Of a stretch of DNA of 10,661 bases, positions 5,819 to 10,661 are shown piece after piece. The position numbers and the translations under genes are program-made. Below the pieces are notes generated by a model. It saw nothing but the letters and a program-made list of their open reading frames with translations, was not told the origin of the DNA and did not search any database. Source of the DNA: Rhizobiaceae bacterium (GTDB lineage: Bacteria > Pseudomonadota > Alphaproteobacteria > Rhizobiales > Rhizobiaceae); NCBI GenBank assembly GCA_028865845.1, contig JAGWJK010000077.1, positions 1 through 10,661 of the forward strand, written 5' to 3'. Position 1 is the stretch's first letter; every line of letters starts with the position of its first letter.

Positions 5819-7915
5819 CTATTCCGCGACTTCGGATGCTTTATCTCCCAGCGCTGCGGTCGTCGGCACCACCAACGCGTCAACAGCGACTACTCCTGCC
5901 TCGCCGATAACAAGCGGATTGACGTCCACGGCCGCGATGCGTGTATCCGCCCAGAGCGCGAAGCTCTGCAGCTTCATAAGCGTATCGACGACTGCTTCGA
6001 GCGAACCGGGCACGGTCCATCGGGAACTCGTCAGGATCCGACCTACCGCTGTTTTCGCCACCTCGTCACGGATCGTCTGCCTGTCGACCGGAATCGACCA
6101 CATGGCGATATCGTTGATGGCTTCGGCATAGATTCCCCCCAAACCCAGCAGAAGCATCGGCCCGACATCTTCGGCCACGGTGATACCCGCTATCGCCTCG
6201 AGGCGGCCACGGACAAAGGGTTGCACAGCAACGACCGCAGGCCGGCCGAAATCCGTGTAAGCCCTCTGAAGCGCTGTCTTGTCTTTAATGTCGACGCGAA
6301 CGAGGCCGGCATCACTTTTATGTGCGAGACCCATGACGACGGCCTTGAGCACCACCGGCCAGCCGATGGCCTCAGCGACGGCAAGCGCTTCGTCGAAAGA
6401 CGAACAAACCTCGGTCCGCGTCGTCTTGATACCGAAGCGGGAAAGCAGCGAAAGACTTTCCGGCTCGGTCAGCGGACGCGGCAGCGCCAGCAACTCATCA
6501 TCGGCGACAGGTGCCGCAGCAATCCTTGCGCTGGCGCTATAGGTCGGCCGCCGGCTCAAAACGGCTGCGATCGCCTGCATGGTCGCGTTGGTATCCTTGA
6601 AGATGTGGATATCGGCCTTTCGACAGTCATCGACCGCCTCTGGCGACAGGCCTCCGGGCGCAAGCACGAGAAATGGCTTGCCGCTGGTTTCCCGCCCCCG
6701 CGTCAGTGCCGACATGGTGGGAATGCGCTGCCAGGGGCGCTGCGCATGCATCTGCGATAAGAAAAGGCCGACGCCTTTGTCCGCCGCGATGATGGCGGGA
6801 ACTTCCTGAGCCTTGGAACGCGCGCCGAAGGCACCGAAGTCCGTGGGGTTGCCGATATGGGAAAACTGATGATAGGGCGCAAGCGCGCTCAACGTCTCAG
6901 GCGTGTAGTCTGCAAGTGGTATCCCAAGCTCTTCCGTGAGGTCGCCAAGCAGCGAAGCGCCACCGCCGGAATTGGAGAGAACCGCAAGATCGCCGTCTAC
7001 GGACCCGAACAGCGACAGCATGGCTGCGGCTGTCGTCAGCCCCTCAAGGGTCGAGACCAACGGAACGCCACTTGCCGTGAAGAGCGCCTTGTACGCAGCC
7101 GGCCCAGTCGCCATGCGGCTTGAATGCGCCATTGCCGCCTGCGAGCCGACATCGGTCCTGCCGATCTTCAGCGCCACGATATGTTTGCCGGCCTGGTGCG
7201 CCCGCTGTGCCAGCCGCCGGAAACGCCGCCCATCGGCGACTGAATCGAGCAGAAGCGCGATCACCCGCGTTGGATTATGATCAATCAGATATTCGAGATA
7301 ATCGAGAATATCGAAATCGACCTCATTTCCCGCGGAAACGAAGATCGACATGCCGGCGCCCAGTGCGTCGAGCTGGGTCACGAGGATATCGAACAAGGCA
7401 CCGCTATGCGACAGGATGGCTATATCACCCGCCTTGATCTGCTTTGCATGAGCCGTGTTGAAGCCGATCGAAAGGCCGATCGTTGCGTTATAAATGCCGT
7501 TGCAATTAGGGCCAACCAGACGGATGCCATGGCTATCGACAAGGGCCGCCAATTGGGCCTGCCGCTCCACGCCTTCCGGACCGCTTTCAGAGTAGCCGGC
7601 TGAGCCGACGATCGCGACCTTGACGCCGGCTTCAGCGCAATCCTTCAGCGCCTCGATCGTAGCGTCCGCGGGAATTGCGAGAAAAACGACGTCTGCTCGC
7701 TCTGGCAGCGCCAAGGGACTGGGATAACATTTGGCTCCGGCAACTTCCGTCAATCGGCGATGGATAGGGTAGACATTCCCGGCAAAGCGGCTTGCCTTCG
7801 CATTGGCGAAAGCGATGTGATTGTGTTTCGTCGGCTCTTCTGAAACACCCAGAACGGCCACTGCGCTTGGATGGAAAAGTGCGGCCAAGGCTTCGGAATT
7901 TGTGGGCTTTTTCAT
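5819..7915 (-). CDS. Acyl-CoA synthetase (NDP-forming), acetate--CoA ligase family, fused alpha and beta parts
   Basis: This 698-residue cytoplasmic enzyme has the length of single-chain NDP-forming acyl-CoA synthetases, which make an acyl-CoA from a carboxylic acid, CoA and ATP via a phosphohistidine. An N-terminal CoA-binding Rossmann domain (about 8-135, with VAVLGVSEEP at 19-28 and VGPNCNGIYN at 134-143) is followed by succinyl-CoA-ligase-like domains (LSHSGA 168-173, SNSGGGASLLGDLTEELG 314-331). A C-terminal ATP-grasp domain spans about 475-695 (WPVVLKAV 519-526, AHKSDAGLV 531-539, DVNPLVI 664-670). Likely phosphate-carrying histidines are H264 (AAMAHSSRM) and H532. The flanking residues at H264 differ from the common SHTGALAG. 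Acyl substrate is unknown; the adjacent enoyl-CoA hydratase suggests an acid that becomes an enoyl-CoA, as in the FerA/FerB type of hydroxycinnamate pathway (inference). Start ATG at 7913-7915 has GGAA 6 nt upstream; it follows the hydratase by 52 nt. Confidence 0.93.
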   Translation of the reverse strand: MKKPTNSEALAALFHPSAVAVLGVSEEPTKHNHIAFANAKASRFAGNVYPIHRRLTEVAGAKCYPSPLALPERADVVFLAIPADATIEALKDCAEAGVKVAIVGSAGYSESGPEGVERQAQLAALVDSHGIRLVGPNCNGIYNATIGLSIGFNTAHAKQIKAGDIAILSHSGALFDILVTQLDALGAGMSIFVSAGNEVDFDILDYLEYLIDHNPTRVIALLLDSVADGRRFRRLAQRAHQAGKHIVALKIGRTDVGSQAAMAHSSRMATGPAAYKALFTASGVPLVSTLEGLTTAAAMLSLFGSVDGDLAVLSNSGGGASLLGDLTEELGIPLADYTPETLSALAPYHQFSHIGNPTDFGAFGARSKAQEVPAIIAADKGVGLFLSQMHAQRPWQRIPTMSALTRGRETSGKPFLVLAPGGLSPEAVDDCRKADIHIFKDTNATMQAIAAVLSRRPTYSASARIAAAPVADDELLALPRPLTEPESLSLLSRFGIKTTRTEVCSSFDEALAVAEAIGWPVVLKAVVMGLAHKSDAGLVRVDIKDKTALQRAYTDFGRPAVVAVQPFVRGRLEAIAGITVAEDVGPMLLLGLGGIYAEAINDIAMWSIPVDRQTIRDEVAKTAVGRILTSSRWTVPGSLEAVVDTLMKLQSFALWADTRIAAVDVNPLVIGEAGVVAVDALVVPTTAALGDKASEVAE

Positions 7916-7967
7916 TATCGTTCCAAACTGATACGTCGATTTCTTTATAGAAAAATTGGCGCTTCAA

Positions 7968-8798
7968 TCACCGCCCTTGCCATCGCGGCTCGCGTTTTTC
8001 GACATAGGCGCGCGCGCCTTCCTTGCGGTCTTCGCTGAGATAGGGGTTCAGGCCCTCGTCGAGCCGAAGGGCGGCGGCGATTGGCAAGCCGGAGGATTTG
8101 ACCGCGGTTTCCTTCATCCGGCGAACGGTAATCGGCGCGTTCTTTGCGATCGCCGAGGCGAGCTCAAGCGCGGCATTCAGGGCCTCGCCCGTCGGCACGA
8201 CGCGGTTGACCAACCCGCAGCGATAGGCTTCCTCGGCGCTGATGTAGTCGCCGCGATAGAGCATTTCCATCGCGATTGCGCGCGGAATGACGCGAGGCAG
8301 CATGATCGTTGAGAAATGCGCGCCCATCCCACGTTTGGCCTCAGGCAAGCCGAGTTTAGCGTGCTCGCAAACGATCCGCATGTCGCAGGCGAGCGCATGT
8401 TCAAAACCACCCGCAACTGCCGTGCCGTTCAAGGCTGCGATCGTCGGCTTATAAGTCTCCAGGATGACCTCGAGACCGAAGCGGTTGAGGGTTGTCATCT
8501 TGTACCGATAGGGCTTTCCGGCCTCGTCTGCTTCCTTGCGCACTTTCAAATCCATGCCGGAGCAAAAGGCGCGGTCGCCGGTGCCGGTGAGAATGATCGC
8601 GCGAACGGCGGGATCCTGTCCGGCATCGATGAAGGCTTCCGATAGCTGAACCTGCATATCGGGCGTCATCGCATTCATGCGCTCCGGCCGGTTGAGCCTG
8701 ATAATGCGCACCATGCCTTCGGTCGCAATCACCAGTTCCGGCTCGGCGCTAGCGGCATCGGCCGCGCTTTGCGAGGTATCGGCTTGATTGTCAGACAT
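7968..8798 (-). CDS. Enoyl-CoA hydratase/isomerase family protein
   Basis: This 276-residue crotonase-fold protein would act in the cytoplasm on acyl-CoA thioesters. A short Ala/Ser/Asp-rich leader (about 1-20) precedes the fold. Oxyanion-hole segments are AFCSGMDL (77-84) and NGTAVAGGFE (124-133). E133 and E153 (GLPEAKRGMG) align with the two catalytic glutamates of classical enoyl-CoA hydratase (E144 and E164 in the rat enzyme), so true hydration of a 2-enoyl-CoA is the best guess. Carnitinyl-CoA dehydratase or a hydratase/aldolase remain possible. The C-terminal helix ends EGARAYVEKREPRWQGR, the usual family ending (EG..AF.EKR.P.W). Start ATG at 8796-8798 has GGTGA a few nt upstream. The gene lies 50 nt after the hydrolase and 52 nt before the acyl-CoA synthetase that probably supplies its substrate (inference from position). 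Confidence 0.93.
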   Translation of the reverse strand: MSDNQADTSQSAADAASAEPELVIATEGMVRIIRLNRPERMNAMTPDMQVQLSEAFIDAGQDPAVRAIILTGTGDRAFCSGMDLKVRKEADEAGKPYRYKMTTLNRFGLEVILETYKPTIAALNGTAVAGGFEHALACDMRIVCEHAKLGLPEAKRGMGAHFSTIMLPRVIPRAIAMEMLYRGDYISAEEAYRCGLVNRVVPTGEALNAALELASAIAKNAPITVRRMKETAVKSSGLPIAAALRLDEGLNPYLSEDRKEGARAYVEKREPRWQGR

Positions 8799-8848
8799 GC
8801 ATCACCCGTGAATCTATCGTTCCGCTGCCGCTTTCGCCGCAGGACAGC

Positions 8849-9769
8849 TTATGACTTGTTATTGGTTTTGTTGACGAAATCGCGCAGATCGGCGTTGTAA
8901 CGATCGGCCTGGTCGATGAAGAGCAGATGGCCGGCGTCTTCGTAATAGTTGAGTTTGGCGCCTGGAATGGCGGAAGCGACATAGTGGCCGGCCGTATCCG
9001 GATTGACCACGACGTCCTTCAAACCATAGGAGAGCATGACCGGCACATGGATCTTGGCAAGCACGTCGCCATTGTCGACAGGGCGCACTGACAGGATCGC
9101 GCGAATATTTGGCGGCGTCATCATGTTCAGCGCGACGATACGTGCCAGTTCGTCCGGTTGCAGCGGCTTGTAGGCCATGGATTTAACGAAAGCGATGGTC
9201 GAATCGATTTCATCTTCGGCCCGTGGCGAGCGCAGGCCGGCCGCACTGTTACCGGTGCTGGAGCCGACGCCCTTCAGTTTTTCCGCGCCTGGAACACCGC
9301 GTTTCGTCGAGACCGCGACGAAGTTGATTCCGGCCAGATCACCGTCGCCATATTTGCGCAGATAGTCGCAGAGAACGAAGCCACCGGCAGACCAGGCAAC
9401 TGCGACTGGTTTCCTCAGGTTGAAGCTCTTCAGCACTGCCGCGATGTCGTCGGCATAAAGTTCGCTTGTATTGTAGGCAGCTTCATCGGTCGGCTTGTCG
9501 GATTCCCCGTGCCCACGCAGGTCGAGCGCCACGATATGAAAATCCTTGGCGAGCGCGCTGTCGTACTGATGGTCCCAAATGAGGTGACTTTGCTCCACAC
9601 CATGGATGAAGAGGATCGCAGGCCCGTTCTGATTACCCCAGGAATAGACCGAGAGCTTGACGCCGCCGCCGCCCACCACCTCCTGGTGATCGCCAACCGG
9701 AGCCGCTTCCACGGCTGCGCAAGCAACAACGAGGCTTGCTGCGACGGCGATACCGAGCGTTATCCTCAT
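8849..9769 (-). CDS. Secreted alpha/beta hydrolase
   Basis: This 306-residue alpha/beta-hydrolase-fold protein carries an export signal. Residues 1-23 (MRITLGIAVAASLVVACAAV...) form a hydrophobic leader, either cut near A22/A23 or at a weak lipobox before C17 (VVAC). Fold marks are LFIHGVEQSHLIW (53-65, oxyanion-hole HG), LDLRGHGESDKP (82-93), nucleophile elbow AWSAGG (S127), acid D252 (GLKDVVV) and H281 (DAGHLLF), so the triad is complete. The elbow has Ala in place of the first Gly of GxSxG. Members include esterases, lactonases, dehalogenases and haloperoxidases; with a leader peptide, an ester or lactone hydrolase outside the cytoplasm is plausible (inference). The ATG at 9767-9769 is preferred because GGGGAGGA (9776-9783) lies 6 nt before it; an in-frame TTG at 9775 would have almost no spacing. 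It is the first gene after lysR. Confidence 0.9.
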   Translation of the reverse strand: MRITLGIAVAASLVVACAAVEAAPVGDHQEVVGGGGVKLSVYSWGNQNGPAILFIHGVEQSHLIWDHQYDSALAKDFHIVALDLRGHGESDKPTDEAAYNTSELYADDIAAVLKSFNLRKPVAVAWSAGGFVLCDYLRKYGDGDLAGINFVAVSTKRGVPGAEKLKGVGSSTGNSAAGLRSPRAEDEIDSTIAFVKSMAYKPLQPDELARIVALNMMTPPNIRAILSVRPVDNGDVLAKIHVPVMLSYGLKDVVVNPDTAGHYVASAIPGAKLNYYEDAGHLLFIDQADRYNADLRDFVNKTNNKS

Positions 9770-9943
9770 GCTCAATCCTCCCCAGGACCGGGCCGACAGC
9801 CTGCTTGCCGTGGCCTTTTGCCGACCAGACTCATGGACGACGTTCGTTTCGACGTCGCCTTCCCGTTCATCGCCGACAGGGGAATTTCACACTGAGAAGA
9901 GCGGTGCGTCCAATTCAAAAGCGGGCGTGCGTGATAACTGTAG
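9770..9943 (-). promoter_or_regulatory. 174-nt gap between lysR and the operon, probable promoter region
   Basis: This is the largest non-coding gap and the natural place for the operon promoter, read on the minus strand. It ends in the strong ribosome binding site GGGGAGGA (9776-9783). No clear sigma-70 pair is visible: TTGAAT at about 9911-9916, within TTTTGAATTGGAC, is a possible -35, but no good -10 follows at 16-18 nt. No hairpin followed by a T run is seen, so lysR may read through into the hydrolase. Confidence 0.4.
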
Positions 9944-9948
9944 TTATC
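9933..9948. promoter_or_regulatory. Inverted repeat at the 3' end of lysR
   Basis: GATAACT and AGTTATC arms (7 bp each, perfect) flank a 2-nt centre and overlap the lysR stop codon (9944-9946). Dyads containing T...A half-sites are typical of LysR-type binding sites, but here the T-to-A spacing is 10, not the canonical 11. It lies 163 nt upstream of the hydrolase start. It is too short, and lacks a T run, to be a terminator. Confidence 0.3.
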
Positions 9949-10661
9949 GCTGCGGATCCGAACGCCGCGACCGCAGGCGTTGTGAAGCGGCTTTTGAAGG
10001 ATCGATCAGAGGTGCGTCCCACTCGTAATCCCCTGCCGAGGCACGCATCCAGCTGATCAGGCTCGCGGCCAAGTGATCGAGCGGCTCCGTCTTGTTATGA
10101 ACGGCAATAACCGGAAGCGATATCGCCGGCGCAAAGCGGCGCAGGACTACGGATTGCGTTACGCCATTGCGAACGGGGCTGGCCGGGACCACCGCGATGC
10201 CAGCGCCACTGGCTGCCAAAGTGTAGGCGCTGTCGGAATTGGCGCAATTGGCAACGATGTTCAGCGTCACGCCGGCTGCTTCGAAAGCCTTTTCGACGAG
10301 CTGTCCCCATTGCGGCATGAATGCCGCCGAGATAATCGGTTCATTGGCGAGGTCAGCCGGCGTGATGACCGCTTTGTCGGCAAGCTTATGGTTCTCAGGC
10401 ATCGCGCAGACGATGTGCGTGGTGCACAATACGACCGCTCCCGCTGCCGTTGCGTCGATCGGGCCGTGAACGAGACCGATGTGAGCCTGCTTCTTCAATA
10501 CGCGGTCGATAACCTGAGCCGTCGGCAGGCCGGTGATGCCGATTCTCACATCCGTCTGCTCTTTCAGAAATCGGCCAATGACCTCCGGAACGAAGGTCGC
10601 AGACAAGCTCGGTACGGAGACGACCGTTAACTGCCCGGAAAAACGGCGTTTCAGGTCACGG
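9944..10661 (-). CDS. LysR-family transcriptional regulator, effector-binding part (N-terminus outside window)
   Basis: The reading frame is open to the right edge; 238 residues are visible. The first visible residues (RDLKRRFSGQLTVVSVPSLS) are the linker and first strand of a LysR substrate-binding domain, a periplasmic-binding-protein-like fold. Other family marks are FVPEVIGRFLKEQTDVRIGI, HIGLVHGPID, the loop ADLANEPIIS, and LAASGAGIAVVPASPV near the end of the domain. The DNA-binding helix-turn-helix (about 60-90 residues) lies beyond the window. The last 30 or so residues form a polar, arginine-rich tail. LysR regulators usually act as tetramers and respond to a pathway metabolite; here the likely target is the catabolic operon that follows. 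Unlike the classical arrangement it is not divergent but lies upstream in the same direction, 174 nt from the hydrolase. Confidence 0.93.
   Translation of the reverse strand, partial: RDLKRRFSGQLTVVSVPSLSATFVPEVIGRFLKEQTDVRIGITGLPTAQVIDRVLKKQAHIGLVHGPIDATAAGAVVLCTTHIVCAMPENHKLADKAVITPADLANEPIISAAFMPQWGQLVEKAFEAAGVTLNIVANCANSDSAYTLAASGAGIAVVPASPVRNGVTQSVVLRRFAPAISLPVIAVHNKTEPLDHLAASLISWMRASAGDYEWDAPLIDPSKAASQRLRSRRSDPQR

Noticed and set aside
5489-6760. 423-codon plus-strand frame spanning the gap before tctC
   Set aside because: It is antisense to both tctC and the CoA synthetase, which have complete conserved domains; composition is that of a shadow frame.
7940-7953. TTTCT-TTAT-AGAAA repeat and TATAAA box before the CoA synthetase
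   Set aside because: The stem is weak and AT-rich, and no -35 element lies 16-18 nt upstream of TATAAA; insufficient to call a promoter or terminator.
7968-8798. Calling the hydratase a feruloyl-CoA hydratase/lyase
   Set aside because: It keeps both classical enoyl-CoA hydratase glutamates and shows none of the features I associate with hydroxycinnamoyl-CoA hydratase/lyases.
8825-8842. Hairpin CTGCcGC-TTTC-GCcGCAG between hydrolase and hydratase genes
   Set aside because: The stem is only six pairs with an internal mismatch and has no T run on the minus strand, so it is not a convincing terminator; at most an intercistronic mRNA hairpin.
9158-9895. 245-codon plus-strand frame reaching into the regulatory gap
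   Set aside because: It is mostly antisense to the hydrolase, with no recognisable domain.

Overview
This is a GC-rich stretch of bacterial chromosome or megaplasmid, most likely alphaproteobacterial and plausibly Rhizobiaceae. That lineage is inferred from base composition, codon use and gene content; no marker gene is present to confirm it. All ten recognisable genes lie on the minus strand, so they are transcribed from the high-coordinate end to the low. The two outermost genes run off the window: a LysR-type regulator at the right edge and a 2-hydroxyacid dehydrogenase at the left.

In transcription order the genes are: lysR (C-terminal part only, 10661-9944); a secreted alpha/beta hydrolase (9769-8849); an enoyl-CoA hydratase (8798-7968); a fused NDP-forming acyl-CoA synthetase (7915-5819); a complete tripartite tricarboxylate transporter, tctC (5739-4759), tctB (4739-4281) and tctA (4255-2699); two mandelate racemase-family acid-sugar dehydratases of different subtype (2646-1528 and 1493-324); and the N-terminal part of a D-2-hydroxyacid dehydrogenase (300 to the edge). 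Gaps between genes are 19-79 nt, except for 174 nt between lysR and the hydrolase. The nine structural genes therefore look like one catabolic operon, or two if the 79-nt gap before tctC holds a promoter. There are no RNA genes, mobile elements, CRISPR arrays or gene-free stretches above 300 nt.

A working model, which is inference, is that a carboxylic acid or acid ester from plant material is cleaved outside the cytoplasm by the hydrolase. The acid is bound by TctC and imported by TctA/TctB. One or two sugar acids are dehydrated to 2-keto-3-deoxy acids by the paired enolase-superfamily enzymes. A second, acyl moiety is activated by the CoA synthetase and hydrated by the enoyl-CoA hydratase. 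The dehydrogenase would handle a 2-oxo or 2-hydroxy acid, and LysR would sense the substrate. The real substrate cannot be read from the sequence.

The points most worth a second look are the unusual combination of CoA chemistry with acid-sugar dehydratases behind one transporter, a glutamate at the first metal-ligand position of the second dehydratase, and a near-identical 10-bp motif ahead of both tctC and the first dehydratase.
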